DNA of 64,000 nt from Paracerasibacillus soli. Its GTDB lineage: Bacteria; Bacillota; Bacilli; Bacillales; Amphibacillaceae. Below are positions 49,223 through 59,189 of this stretch, in pieces (the stretch's first letter is position 1; every line of letters begins with the position of its first letter). The notes beneath the pieces are model-generated. The model searched no databases and was not told where the DNA came from. It worked only from the letters and a program-made list of their open reading frames with translations. Location of the stretch: assembly GCF_034006335.1 (NCBI RefSeq), contig NZ_JAWDIQ010000003.1; one strand, 5' to 3'. The translations under genes and the position numbers were made by a program.

Positions 49223-49819
49223 ATGAGGCCTACATTAACAAAAGAGATAAGCGTGCAAAGATTCCAAGACTTCTATTGGTTAAAAGAAGAATTACAATCA
49301 TTTTGTAGGGGAAATGGCATAAGCGCTACAGGATCTAAAATAGAGATTACGGAGAGAATTGAAACGTTTCTACGAACGGGAGAGATCATAAAACCCATTA
49401 GAAAAACAAGAATGAATAAAAAGGCGGAGCCACAAGGAGAATTAAGTCTTGATACAATCATTACGGAAAACCACCGATGTAGTCAACGTGTGCGAGCATT
49501 TTTTAAGACAGTAATCCCAAATTTTCACTTTTCTACCTACATTCAAAACTATATTAAAAGTAATGTTGGGAAAACATATCGTGATGTAGTAAATGCTTGG
49601 TATGAGGAGGAGATAAGAAAGAAGAATCCATTTTATAAGACGGAGATTGCACCACAATTTGAATACAATCAATTTATCCGGGACTTTTTTGCAGACCCGA
49701 AAAATAAAGGTAAAAGTCGTGACGAGGCAATTGCAGCTTGGAATATTGTCAAGAAATTGCCGGAAGCAATAAATATAAAGCAGTCAAATAGGAACAATAA
49801 GATTTTCTGGATTAAATGA
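49223..49819 (+). CDS. SAP-domain / DUF6434-type protein
   Basis: A 198-aa cytoplasmic protein. Residues ~15-50 form a SAP-like helix-extended-helix (FYWLKEELQSFCRGNGISAT, then GSKIEITERIETFL), usually nucleic-acid binding. The C-terminal part (QRVRAFFKTVIPNFHFSTY, WYEEEIRKK, YNQFIRDFFADPKNKGKSR) matches the DUF6434-type proteins of Bacilli. ATG at 49223 with GGAGGTG upstream. Function unknown; its sequence suggests a DNA-associated role. Confidence 0.75.
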   Translation: MRPTLTKEISVQRFQDFYWLKEELQSFCRGNGISATGSKIEITERIETFLRTGEIIKPIRKTRMNKKAEPQGELSLDTIITENHRCSQRVRAFFKTVIPNFHFSTYIQNYIKSNVGKTYRDVVNAWYEEEIRKKNPFYKTEIAPQFEYNQFIRDFFADPKNKGKSRDEAIAAWNIVKKLPEAINIKQSNRNNKIFWIK

Positions 49820-49918
49820 TACGCTTACTCGAATTATCCAATGAAAGAGCAAGCTGAATATGGTGTGTATCATATTCGGCCTTGTTTATATTCATTACGA
49901 GTATAAGGCTGCGATTGT

Positions 49919-49970
49919 GAGACGGTTCTTTTTCTATGAGTGAAACAAAAGAACCGTCCCGCTGTTTCAT
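49919..49970. repeat. REP-like element 4 (inverted pair)
   Basis: GAGACGGTTCTTTTT is followed about 25 bp later by AAAAGAACCGTCCCGCTGT, so two cores face each other and can form a hairpin. It lies between two convergent genes. Confidence 0.8.
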
Positions 49971-49978
49971 ACTATTTA

Positions 49979-50203
49979 TTATTGCCAATAATTATTTGCT
50001 GCAGCAACTGTTTGATAATGTATGGCAACAACTTGTGACGCTAACGTAAGGCTATCCGCATCTTCTTCATATTTCGGCCTTAGTTTTTCTCTAACATCAG
50101 CAGATGGTTGCGTATAACCGATAGCCTTCCTAGCTAATAAAATGGCTAGTTCGTATCCCTCCTGTGGTGTTTTAGTTTTTAAACTTGGTAGCCAATCGCT
50201 CAT
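49979..50203 (-). CDS. Hexameric tyrosine-coordinated heme protein (HTHP)
   Basis: A 74-aa protein matching the HTHP family first described from the marine alphaproteobacterium Silicibacter pomeroyi. It has WLPSLKTKTPQEGYELAILL, TQPSADVREKLRPKYEEDAD (with the likely heme-ligand Tyr) and VVAIHYQTVAAANNYW. The family forms a hexamer with one heme per subunit and has catalase/peroxidase-like activity in vitro. AGGAGA lies 8 nt before the ATG. Single gene. Its presence in a Bacillaceae is notable, as is a heme-sensing two-component system in the same window. Confidence 0.85.
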   Translation of the reverse strand: MSDWLPSLKTKTPQEGYELAILLARKAIGYTQPSADVREKLRPKYEEDADSLTLASQVVAIHYQTVAAANNYWQ

Positions 50204-50325
50204 CTTTTCATTCTCCTTTTCTCAATTTCTGTTAAGCTAATATTATATTTAGCAAATAATATTTTTTTAATCATATTTTGCAAAAGAATTTACAGTATAC
50301 ATGAGCAAATCATCAATATCAATTT

Positions 50326-50353
50326 GAAACAAGAGAACCGTCCCTATGTTTCA
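50326..50353. repeat. REP-like element 5
   Basis: GAAACAAGAGAACCGTCCC then TATGTTTCA: the GAACCGTCCC core between GAAACA and TGTTTC, just before the ECF promoter of the next operon. Confidence 0.8.
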
Positions 50354-50366
50354 TCCACGTTTTGTA

Positions 50367-50395
50367 TGCAACTTTTTTAACGTGGGAGGCATCTA
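50367..50395 (+). promoter_or_regulatory. Candidate ECF-type autoregulatory promoter
   Basis: TGCAAC (with the AACTTTTTT run typical of ECF -35 regions), 17 bp, CATCTA, about 35 bp before the sigma gene's ribosome site. No sigma-A boxes fit as well. Autoregulation by the encoded sigma factor is inferred. Confidence 0.45.
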
Positions 50396-50428
50396 TAGTG
50401 TAGGGGTAGTAAAAGGAGGGGGTCGTAT

Positions 50429-51009
50429 TTGCATCTTGTCAGCAGGTTAAGAGAAAAGAGGAAGAAGCACTCATACAATTAATGAATGTATATGGCGACT
50501 ATTTATTACGAACGGCTGTGTTGTTAGTTAATGATCATCAGACAGCCGAGGAATTGGTGCAGGACACGTTTATTATAGCGTTTGAAAAAATAAATCAACT
50601 AGAAGATGTAACGAAAATGAAAGGTTGGTTAACCGCAATTATAATTAATGCTTGTCGCGCTAAAATGAGGAAGTGGAGTTGGAAAAACATTTTTCCCCGT
50701 ATGGATATTGTGAATCATGCTGAAAAAGGTGATAGTACAGATGATCCAGAGGAAATTGTTTTACAGCTTTTTCAACATCAACATTTAAGTGAATTGATTC
50801 AGCAATTAGATTATAAATACCGTGAAGTGATTACGTTATTTTACTTCAACGATATGAAAATCAACGACATTTCCAAGCAAATAAAAATAAATGAAAACAC
50901 AGTGAAATCTAGACTAACACGAGGTAGAGTATTATTAAAAGCTTTGTTGGAAAAGGGGGAAGTTAACTATGAGCGAACAGAGCAGAAAAATAAACAAACA
51001 GCTCCATGA
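50429..51009 (+). CDS. ECF-type RNA polymerase sigma factor
   Basis: About 190 aa. Region 2 has LMNVYGDYLLRTAVLLVNDH and the promoter-melting helix TAEELVQDTFIIAFEKINQL; region 4 has YREVITLFYFNDMKINDIS and an HTH ending ENTVKSRLTRGRVLLK. GGAGGGGG precedes a TTG at 50429, but that TTG is out of frame by one base with the body, so one base is probably missing near 50430; otherwise the first in-frame ATG is 50482. It overlaps the next gene by 41 bp. First gene of a three-gene operon. Confidence 0.85.
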
Positions 51010-51298
51010 AGAATTAAGAAATATAAAGTTTACAAAACAGGAAAAAGTACTCCAGCGAACCCATCCAACAACATTTAAACATAAATTAATCTCATTATGG
51101 AATAAGGAAATTGAAATCTCATTTTTGCCAATCGTTGCAGTTTGCTTATTATCGCTAGTGTTAATTGGAACAAAAGATATGATAGATAAAAATCCTGAAC
51201 AGATGAATCGTGATAAACAACATGGATTAATAGAAATTGGAGGGTATGTATACTGGAAAGATACGCTTGAAAAAAGAGGGGTGCAATATGAAAATTAA
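50969..51298 (+). CDS. Putative membrane anti-sigma factor
   Basis: A 109-aa protein: a charged cytoplasmic N-terminus of about 50 residues (KINKQLHEELRNIKFTKQEK), one membrane helix (SFLPIVAVCLLSLVLIGT) and a short outer tail with a conserved-looking GGYVYWKDTL. The topology, overlap with the sigma gene and size fit the small anti-sigma proteins of Bacillus ECF pairs. It lacks a zinc-binding HxxxCxxC motif. The next gene overlaps it by 11 bp. Confidence 0.7.
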   Translation: MSEQSRKINKQLHEELRNIKFTKQEKVLQRTHPTTFKHKLISLWNKEIEISFLPIVAVCLLSLVLIGTKDMIDKNPEQMNRDKQHGLIEIGGYVYWKDTLEKRGVQYEN

Positions 51299-53506
51299 AT
51301 TAAAAGTAAAGCATCTCATTACAATAATTGTCAGTATGGTTCTATTGGTACCATTATTTACATTTATAATCAACCCACAATTGAACTTCTATTTAGCAAA
51401 GAAGGGACTCGATAAAGGAAATGTAGCGGCTAAAACTAAAGTGCTTGAAGGACTTGAAACAGATAGGTTAGGTGACTTTCAAAAGTGGGAGACAATTCAA
51501 CGATACATGCTTGAAGGTTTAGGGAAGGGTAATTATGATATTTTAATAGGACCAACATTTACACAATATTCCCAGGATTCAGATATGCCATTTACGTTGG
51601 ACGAAAAACTTCCATACATAAAAAAGTATATTGAAGAAGGTCCTGTAGATCGTTATTTATTAACTGCGACTAGACAACTAGTGTCTTATTATCTTGCAAA
51701 TGGGAATATAGAAAAGGCAGACGAAGTAATGTTTCGTGCGATTGAACGTGCAAAGAAGTCTTATATGTACGAGGAGTTCCAGATGGAACAAGCACAAATG
51801 AAAATAAATCAGAAGAAATTTGCTGAGGCAGCTGATTTACTCGAACAATTCAGTGAAAGAAATCTGAACAATGATTATTTTGGAGTCCAAATTGCCCAAA
51901 AGCAGGCTGAACTTTTGCTGCGTGAAGGGAAATTAAAAGAAGCATATAATAAAGTCCAACAAACACTTCGGCAATATGAAGAAAAGGTGGAGAGAGGAGA
52001 TTCTAATATTTCCTCGGCAAATTCATATGTCTATGAACACTTGACTAACATGGAAAAAGGCTTACAAAAAGTGGTTTCAAGTGGAGAGAAAGCTTTAAGG
52101 ACAATTCATGGGAAATTAGTTCGAAGTGATGGCACACCACTTCGAAATGTTGGTGTTTTTTTACAGGATGCGAATGCAGTGAATTTAGGTGTGAGGGAAT
52201 TTGAACCATACTACCACATAACGAATAAAAATGGCGAATTTCGTTTTGACGGTGTTATTCCGGGTAGTTATCAAATTATTCTAGCCCTTGCATTTGATCA
52301 AATAGATGGCTGGACTTGGCCAGTTAATATGGACGATTGGATTGATGTAACTGAAAATACAGATATTACTTATAATATTACCTTGGAAAAACTGATAGAT
52401 ATTCAATCTCCAGTAAATCAAGAAGAAATTACGGATAAGTCTATTCATTTTTCATGGGATAAAGTAGAGGGAGCGGCATATTATGAGCTTTCCTTAGGTA
52501 TCGATGTAGATGGGGATCGATGAGTTCGGTGTTTCAGTCACATATTACAGACCATGAAATAACCATTCCTGTTGAGAAACTATATGGCCAGCGATTTGGT
52601 GTTGTGTTTTCCGGGGATGAGGAAACAATAGACCCAAAGTCTTTGTTAGCATTTGCGAATCCTGACAATCGTTTCTCTTGGTCTGTTCAGGCATATCGTA
52701 AAAACGGGGAACTTATTACTAAAAGTGATGGTTATCGTCTAAATGAAAATACAATTGGTAATTTGCCGTTTTTCTATTTAAAACAGCGTGAATTAACGAA
52801 AGCAGATCGACTCTTGCTTGATAAAAAGTTAGATAAGGCCTTGGCAGCTTATAAAGAAAGTGTAAGGCAAGACTCGAACGATATGCATAGTTTACGTATG
52901 ATTCCACGGTTACTAGGTTTTAATGAGATAGAAGACAGTTTTCGTTGGAATGAGGAAGCCCTTCCGTATTTGCAGGCCCTAGCAGAAAAGACAAATAATA
53001 CCCAAGATTTATATGAACTTATTGATTATTATTATGAGCAACAAGAGTGGGAGGCTTTTCATTCCTGGTTTGATCGCTATAAAAAGGCAGTCCGCGGGAA
53101 CTTGAACGAATATGAATGGAGTATCTACGGTGCTGCTCTTATGAAACAAGGGAAGTTAACTGAAGCAAGAGATATTTTTGAAGAGGTGATGGAACGAGAT
53201 AATAGTCATCGCTTTGTCGGGGCATGGTTAGCAGTACAATTGTATTTAAGTGATTCGTATAAACGTCCACTTGAAATTGCTGAAAAATATCCAGAAAGAA
53301 AAGTTGGTGAGTCCTTTTCAGATTGGTTGTCATTGGTCACTAATTTAAAAGAAGAAAGTACCGGGCAGACAGCCTATCACGAGCACCTACAAGACGTATT
53401 GGATTTATTTTTTGAAAGTAAAGAACAGGAACTTGAAAACTGGTTAAAAACAACAAATTATCGGGCGATGAAACAATTTATTCTTGCATTGCAAAAAGTT
53501 GACTGA
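51288..53506 (+). CDS. Membrane-anchored TPR protein with a CarboxypepD_reg-like domain (frameshifted)
   Basis: About 739 aa. An N-terminal membrane anchor (HLITIIVSMVLLVPLFTFI) precedes an extracytoplasmic TPR-like helical region (LANGNIEKADEVMFRAIERA, KKFAEAADLLEQF), a beta domain of the carboxypeptidase-regulatory type (IHGKLVRSDGTPLRNVGVFL, NGEFRFDGVIPGSYQI), a fibronectin-like part, and a second TPR region (GKLTEARDIFEEVMERDNS). One G is lost near 52516. It is the third gene of the sigma/anti-sigma operon, so it may sense or scaffold something at the cell surface. No catalytic motif is visible. Confidence 0.75.
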
Positions 53507-53517
53507 TAGACATGTAT

Positions 53518-53577
53518 GAAACAAGAGGACGGTTCTTGTGCTTCAAACGAAGCGCGAGAACCGTCCCAACGTTGCAC
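53518..53577. repeat. REP-like element 6 (inverted pair)
   Basis: GAAACAAGAGGACGGTTCTTG and, 20 bp on, GAGAACCGTCCCAACGTTGC: two facing cores that can form a long hairpin. Located between convergent genes, where it may also act as terminator. Confidence 0.8.
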
Positions 53578-53580
53578 CAT

Positions 53581-54725
53581 TTATCCTTTTTTCACGGCTT
53601 CTGTCATTTGGCTCCATATGGATCCTTCTGCTTCTTTTCCGCCTTCAATTCTGGCAAGTGCCATTTTTACTTGCATACGGACTTCAAATTCAGGGTCATC
53701 CATTGCTTTCCTTAATGCTGAAATCGCTGTCTCATCACCAACTTCATATAAAAACATTGCAGCACGCCAGCGGACAATTCTGCTTTTATCTGACAATGTT
53801 TGAATCATTTCTGGAATGGCTTCTTTAAAACCTAAATCCGAAAGACAGTCACCTGCTGTTCGGCGTACAGTTACTGCTTTATCTCTTAATGCTTTATACA
53901 AATATGGCAATACTTCTGGTTCCTCAATCATGCCGAGATAGGCTGTTGCTAGTCGCCTTAAAGAAGAACGTTCGTCATCTAGTGCCTTATCAAGTACAGG
54001 TAGATCTGCCAAGGTCGGATCCATTCGATCTAGAGCGGCATAACGGACTTTCCAATCTGGATGATCTAACATTTCAAGTGTTACTTTCTTGCCACTTCTC
54101 TTTTCTGATAATGTCGCATCACCTGTTTTTGCTAGTTCAACCAGTTCTGTCAATCTCTCTTTCTCTCATCGTAACTAGCGGATAGCTCATCAACAATAAC
54201 CGCGCCAATTTCTTCTAGCTTACCGTAGCGTGGGCTCTGCTCGACCCATTTTCTTTCAGCTAACATATTGTCTGTTGCAAGGGATGCCTCCATTACTGCG
54301 TTCATAAATCGCTCTGGTAAGCCGAAACGCTGTTCTATATCCCCTTCGTTCAATTTTACTTGAACGGGGATGTTACGAAACATTTGGATGAATACTTGAA
54401 TTTCACCAAAGTGATCTGTCATGACAGACGTGGGATTTTCATGAACATGATTCGTAAAACTTTCTGCTGTACCAAGTACATTCCGAACCTCGGGTAAAAT
54501 TTCCTCCCAAGGAGTCCGTGCATGTCGCTCCAAGGCAATAAAATCTAAAACGTGATAAATTCCTTTTACTCCATTTATTTTAAATAAATCCTGAATATAT
54601 GTAGGGGCTCCGGTTAAGTCATCTTCTAATTTATAGTTCTCTGTTTGATGTTGAGGTAATGTTTCATCTAAATTAATCTTCATCGAAACAGGGCTTGGAG
54701 TTGGTTCTATTGAAACAATTTTCAC
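53581..54725 (-). CDS. cvfC: Conserved virulence factor C-like HEAT-repeat protein (frameshifted)
   Basis: About 381 aa. The N-terminal half has a scaffold Nfu N-like domain (SIEPTPSPVSMKINLDETLP, GIYHVLDFIALERHA). The C-terminal half has HEAT-type repeats (LDHPDWKVRYAALDRM, LDDERSSLRRLATAYLG, DKAVTVRRTAGDCLS, DKSRIVRWRAAMFLYEVG). This matches the CvfC/YpgR family. Molecular role unknown; in S. aureus it influences virulence gene expression. One base is lost near 54155. GTG start at 54725 with GAGGAGG upstream. Confidence 0.85.
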
Positions 54726-54848
54726 TTTCCATTCCTCCTCGATTATATTATGTCTTATTCTAGCAAATCTGATCGAGGAAGCCAATTCGTGCGTGTTATG
54801 TCATGATGATATAAGACTAGCCATGACAATAATTCATAACTAGATTGC

Positions 54849-55990
54849 TTAATAAAATTCTTCATCCTCAATCGATAAGTGATAAAGATTTTCTAAAATT
54901 GTGGTTCGCAATTCTACAAGTTCCTCATATTCATAGAAAAATTTGATCTTTTGATATTTCATCTCTGGCTGTGCTCCTATACTACTATGTGAGTGGACAA
55001 AGAAAGCGAACGTATCCGCGATGTCTTCTGGTGGAGAGGTTCCTTGGTAGCTATTAAAGAAGCGCTCTTCATGTGTAAAGAAAAATTCCTCATATTCCTT
55101 TTGATTATCCCAGTCAATTTTTTGATATTGTTCATAGATATCAGCCCAAAAACGTTGAAAGTACTGAAATAAATAACTATCTTCATAGGAACAACGCCCA
55201 TTATGGTAATAAGTTTTGCAACTCTCCTTATCTTGTTTTAATTGTTCTTCACTGGGTTCTTCTTCTAGGAAAAGCTCCTCATTTATTTTAGTTTGCGTTT
55301 CGTTTAACGTAAAAATATGTCCATATTCATGTAAAAAGGAGTAGCGGAGATAAGGTTTATAACTGAGAAGTTGATGTGAAAATAATAAAGTCATAGCTTC
55401 CACTTCATCTTCTTTTACTCCTACTGCAAGTACAAGATCATCACCAGTGTCGGTCCAATAGATATATTTTAAGTGTTCACGATATTCCTTTGGGATTAAA
55501 TTTGAAAAGATATGCCAGTATTCATCGACTATTTTTTTACCACGATCGTGATTGGAATTGTTGTGAGGATACGGATCATCATACTTATGAAAGTAATCCG
55601 TTTCTTGGAGTTCGCTTAACTGATCATCTTCATCAATTTCAACATAAAAGACATCGTGCCAATGGCTCTGTTCACGTTGAAAAGGGAAATAAAATTCAAC
55701 CTTTTCTTCATTTAGATACCAAACGAGATGTTTTTCAAAAACTTCTTGAAAGCAGTCCCCCTTTCAATGATTTCATCAATAGTGAGACATTGCTTCCCAT
55801 CATATTCATATTTACCAAATGGTCCTGTTGGGATGATTGGCTTAGAATCGGTTATTTCTGTTTCATTGTCTGAGGTAGATGTATGGTCAGAAGTTATGAC
55901 ATCCTTTTTATTCCTAACTTCTATCATGTGAAAAATAAAAAAGGCTAAAAGGATAAAACCAATCAATATCATTAGTATCCTTTTAATCAC
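54849..55990 (-). CDS. Membrane-anchored HExxH zinc metalloprotease-like protein (frameshifted)
   Basis: About 380 aa. An N-terminal signal/anchor (LMILIGFILLAFFIFHM) precedes a low-complexity acidic linker and a C-terminal domain with a zincin motif, SFLHEYGHIFTLNE (HEYGH), followed about 115 residues later by PPEDIADTFAFFV, a candidate third-ligand Glu helix. One C is lost near 55758. Substrate unknown; I know of no characterised close relative. It sits between cvfC and cypC and is divergent from cypC. Confidence 0.7.
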
Positions 55991-56171
55991 TGTTTACCAC
56001 CTTTCACTTTATGTGTTGTTAAACATATACGCATCATAGATGAAAAGGATTCATACTTTTTTATTTGTCGTTCAGATGTAGGGGAAAATAAGTAGAAGAT
56101 GAATAGGTACACATATCATGTAGAGTCTAAAGGAGATGGATAAAGTAAAAAAGGATATAGGTGGTTAAAAG

Positions 56172-57430
56172 ATGGTATACCGTGAACAAATACCAATTGA
56201 TAAAGGAATCGACAATAGTTTAAAGCTTTTAATGGAAGGTTACCAATACATACCTAAACGTAGAAGAAAGTTTAATTCGGATATATTTGAAACACGCATT
56301 TTAGGAGGCCAAAGGACAGTTTGTATGGCTGGTGCAGATGCTGCTGAAATCTTTTATGATAATGAAAAGTTTAACAGACATGGCGTAGCCCCGAAGCGAA
56401 TTCGTGAGACAATTTTTGGAGAAAAATCTGTACAAACATTAGATGGCTGCAAACACGTACATCGCAAAAAACTACTTATGAAGTTCATGTCGTCTGAAAA
56501 CTTACAAAGGATAGTAAAGATAGTGGCGAATGAGTGGACACATGCGATGGTTATATGGCAGCAACAGGACGATGTCGTTTTATTTGAGGAGATGAAGAAA
56601 TTACTGACGATAGCAGCTTGTGAATGGGCGGGGTTCCGTTAGCCAAGCATGAAGTAAATATGCGCTCCCAACAATTAGCCTCATTGTTTAAATCCGCTGC
56701 TGCTGTGGGACCACGACATTGGCGAGGTCGGCGCTCACGAAATCAACTGGAAATGTGGCTTGTAACAATGGTTGAACAGATTCGCAATCATCAACTAATC
56801 GTAGATGAAGAAAAACCATTATATCATATTGTTTGGCATAAGGATTTGGACGGAAACCTACTCAATCCAAGGGTCGCTGCTGTAGAAGTAATCAATTTAC
56901 TACGCCCGATTGTGGCAATTAGTGTGTATATAACCTTTAGTGCACATGCTTTATACCATTTTCCAAGAGAAGAGGAGAATGTGAGTAGTGGAGAAGAAGG
57001 TTATATGGAACTATTTGTTCAGGAAGTGAGAAGATTTTATCCATTCTTCCCATATGCAGTTGCCCGAGTACGAGAGGATTTTTTATGGAGTGGACACGAT
57101 TTCAAAAAAGGGAATTTAGTTTTACTTGATATTTATGGAACAAATCGTCATCCTGATTTATGGTTACGACCTAATGAGTTTGATCCAAGCCGATTTGAAA
57201 ATTGGCAAGGAGGATTATTTGATCTCATCCCACAAGGAGGAGGTAATTTTATAAAGGATCATCGCTGTCCTGGTGAATGGTTGACGATTGAAGTAATGAA
57301 AGTTAGTTTAAACATGCTTGTTAATAAAATGGATTACAAAGTGCCGAAGCAAAACTTACAGTACAGTTTGGTCAAAATACCAAGTATTCCAAAGAGTGGG
57401 TTTATCATGCGTCATGTAAGAAAGAAATAG
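56172..57430 (+). CDS. cypC: Fatty-acid peroxygenase, cytochrome P450 CYP152 (frameshifted)
   Basis: Hydroxylates fatty acids using hydrogen peroxide, needing no reductase. The frame follows B. subtilis CypC/YbdT: DNSLKLLMEGYQYI, GAVGPRHW-like AAVGPRHWRGRR, the substrate-carboxylate Arg in NLLRPIVAIS, FVQEVRRFYPFFP (ExxR) and the heme-Cys loop IPQGGGNF to DHRCPGEWLTIE. About 419 aa after restoring one G near 56635 (GCGGGGTTCCG). It is a single gene with no partner ferredoxin nearby, as expected for CYP152. Confidence 0.93.
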
Positions 57431-57474
57431 GATTCACTTGTGGAATTAGACCCCGGTGCTAATTTATTCAAAAT

Positions 57475-57500
57475 GAAACAGGAGAACCGTCCCCATTATT
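57475..57500. repeat. REP-like element 7 within a CCCGGTGC/GCACCGGG palindrome
   Basis: GAAACAGGAGAACCGTCCCC, enclosed by CCCCGGTGC (about 57453) and GCACCGGG (57511-57518). The outer arms could form a ~65-nt hairpin between cypC and the next gene. Confidence 0.7.
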
Positions 57501-57518
57501 CACTCGTGATGCACCGGG

Positions 57519-57546
57519 ACAATCGTCTAATGAATAGCATACTGTG
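57519..57546 (+). promoter_or_regulatory. Candidate mother-cell sigma (sigma-E/K) promoter
   Basis: AC (57519-57520), 17 bp, CATACTGTG: CATANNNT fits the -10 of sigma-E/K promoters. It is 28 bp before the YaaH/SleL-like start, consistent with a spore-specific gene. Confidence 0.45.
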
Positions 57547-57573
57547 TAGATAATGAATATTGGGGGAAGTAGT

Positions 57574-58986
57574 ATGCAAATTCATGTAGTAAAACGTGGT
57601 GAGGTATTATGGAGGATTGCGCAACAATATGGGGCTGATTTCAATCAGGTTGTGTTAGCAAATGATATCCGTGACCCGAATGTACTTGTAGTTGGACAAT
57701 CGCTTATCATTCCAAATCCCAATCGTGAATATGTTGTGCAGGCTGGAGATCAATTGTGGCAAATTGCGAGTAGATACGGTGTAACAGTTGAGGAACTTGC
57801 TAGGGTTAACAATATAACGAGTCCTGCGCTACTATTTGTCGGGGATGTATTAATCATTCCATCTGTTACACACGTTGTGCAAGCTGGTGAAACATTATGG
57901 CAAATTGCCCGGCAATATGATGTGGATGTAAATCGAATTATACAAGCGAACCATTTAGTAAATCCTTCACAACTTACAATTGGTCAACATTTGCACATCC
58001 CGCTTGTGTCTAGACCAGTTAAAGAAGTGAATGCGTACACAACACAAATTAATCAGGCTGGAGCAGCGGAAGTTACCGCATTGGGTAGGAACTTTACGTA
58101 TTTATCTTTGTTTATGCATGCGGTAAGAGAAGACGGTACAGTTACGGCCTTACAAGATGCACCTGTACTAGAGGCAGCAAAAGCCCAAGATGTAGCACCA
58201 CTTTTTGTCATTACAAACTTTAAGGAAAATAACTTTAGTTCAGATTTAGCTGCAACAATTTTAAGAAATCCAGCATTGCAAGAAAAGCTATTAACGAATA
58301 TTGTAAATAAAATGCAAGAAAAAGGATATCGTGGGTTAAATATTGACTTTGAATATGTATATCCAGAAGACCGGGAAAATTATAATGCATTTCTACGCCG
58401 TGTTGTTGCAAAGTTAAGGCCATTAGGATTTAGTGTTTCAACGGCACTTGCACCAAAGGAATCAGCTGACCAAAAAGGACTTCTTTATGAAGCGCATGAT
58501 TATCCAGTTCATGGGGAACTTGTAGATTTTGTCATCCTCATGACGTATGAGTGGGGATGGGCAGGTGGCCAACCGTGGGCAATCGCGCCAATCAATAAGG
58601 TGCGTGATGTGCTTGATTATGCGGTAACTGCAATCCCGTCAGAGAAGATCATGATGGGTGCACCGCTTTATGGTCGTGATTGGAAAATCCCATGGCAACA
58701 AGGTACAATTGCGCGAACAGTCGGACCTCAGGAGGCTGTTAATTTAGCAGCAGAGCATCAAGTTGCAATTGAATATAATGATACGTATCAATCTCCATTT
58801 TTTAGATATACAGATTCAAGTGGGCAACGTCACGAAGTATGGTTTGAAGATGCACGTAGTATGCAAGCAAAATATGATCTTGTAAAAGAATACGGGCTTC
58901 GTGGTGTAAGTTTTTGGGTGTTAGGAAGTCCATTCCCACAAAATTGGCCAATATTGCAGCATAATTTTAAAGTGAGGAAAAAGTAA
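57574..58986 (+). CDS. Spore cortex-lytic glycosylase YaaH/SleL-like (LysM x3 + GH18)
   Basis: A 470-aa protein for cleaving cortex peptidoglycan during germination. Three N-terminal LysM repeats (residues ~2-45, 50-92 and 97-140; each with GExLWxIAxxY and IP ends) are followed by a GH18 domain with the catalytic DxE motif GLNIDFEYV and MTYEWGWAGG. B. subtilis YaaH has two LysM repeats, so this one carries an extra. No signal peptide, as for family members placed on the spore from the mother cell. ATG at 57574 with GGGGGAAG upstream. Confidence 0.88.
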   Translation: MQIHVVKRGEVLWRIAQQYGADFNQVVLANDIRDPNVLVVGQSLIIPNPNREYVVQAGDQLWQIASRYGVTVEELARVNNITSPALLFVGDVLIIPSVTHVVQAGETLWQIARQYDVDVNRIIQANHLVNPSQLTIGQHLHIPLVSRPVKEVNAYTTQINQAGAAEVTALGRNFTYLSLFMHAVREDGTVTALQDAPVLEAAKAQDVAPLFVITNFKENNFSSDLAATILRNPALQEKLLTNIVNKMQEKGYRGLNIDFEYVYPEDRENYNAFLRRVVAKLRPLGFSVSTALAPKESADQKGLLYEAHDYPVHGELVDFVILMTYEWGWAGGQPWAIAPINKVRDVLDYAVTAIPSEKIMMGAPLYGRDWKIPWQQGTIARTVGPQEAVNLAAEHQVAIEYNDTYQSPFFRYTDSSGQRHEVWFEDARSMQAKYDLVKEYGLRGVSFWVLGSPFPQNWPILQHNFKVRKK

Positions 58987-58989
58987 AAA

Positions 58990-59046
58990 ACCAAATAAAA
59001 AGATGCCTTGTTTAAAGTTAATAACATAAGGCATCTTTTTATTTGG
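58990..59046. terminator. Terminator after the YaaH/SleL-like gene
   Basis: CCAAATAAAAAGATGCCTT pairs with AAGGCATCTTTTTATTTGG around an 18-nt loop: a 19-bp stem active in either direction. The 59047-59189 gap holds nothing else. Confidence 0.82.
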
Positions 59047-59189
59047 CATACATTTAGTAAATGGTACGCTTCTGGGCAATAGTAGTATTGAACGAATCAT
59101 TACTTTTCACAAATTTAGTTGCTGTAGAACCCCATTTCAGAATATGGAGGAGAATAACACTTACTCCTAGCTTCATAGAACTATTCACA

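Noticed and set aside
53512..53828. Three overlapping plus-strand frames near the 3' end of cvfC
   Set aside because: They are antisense to the HEAT-repeat region and to a REP-like element; codon patterns support the minus-strand gene.
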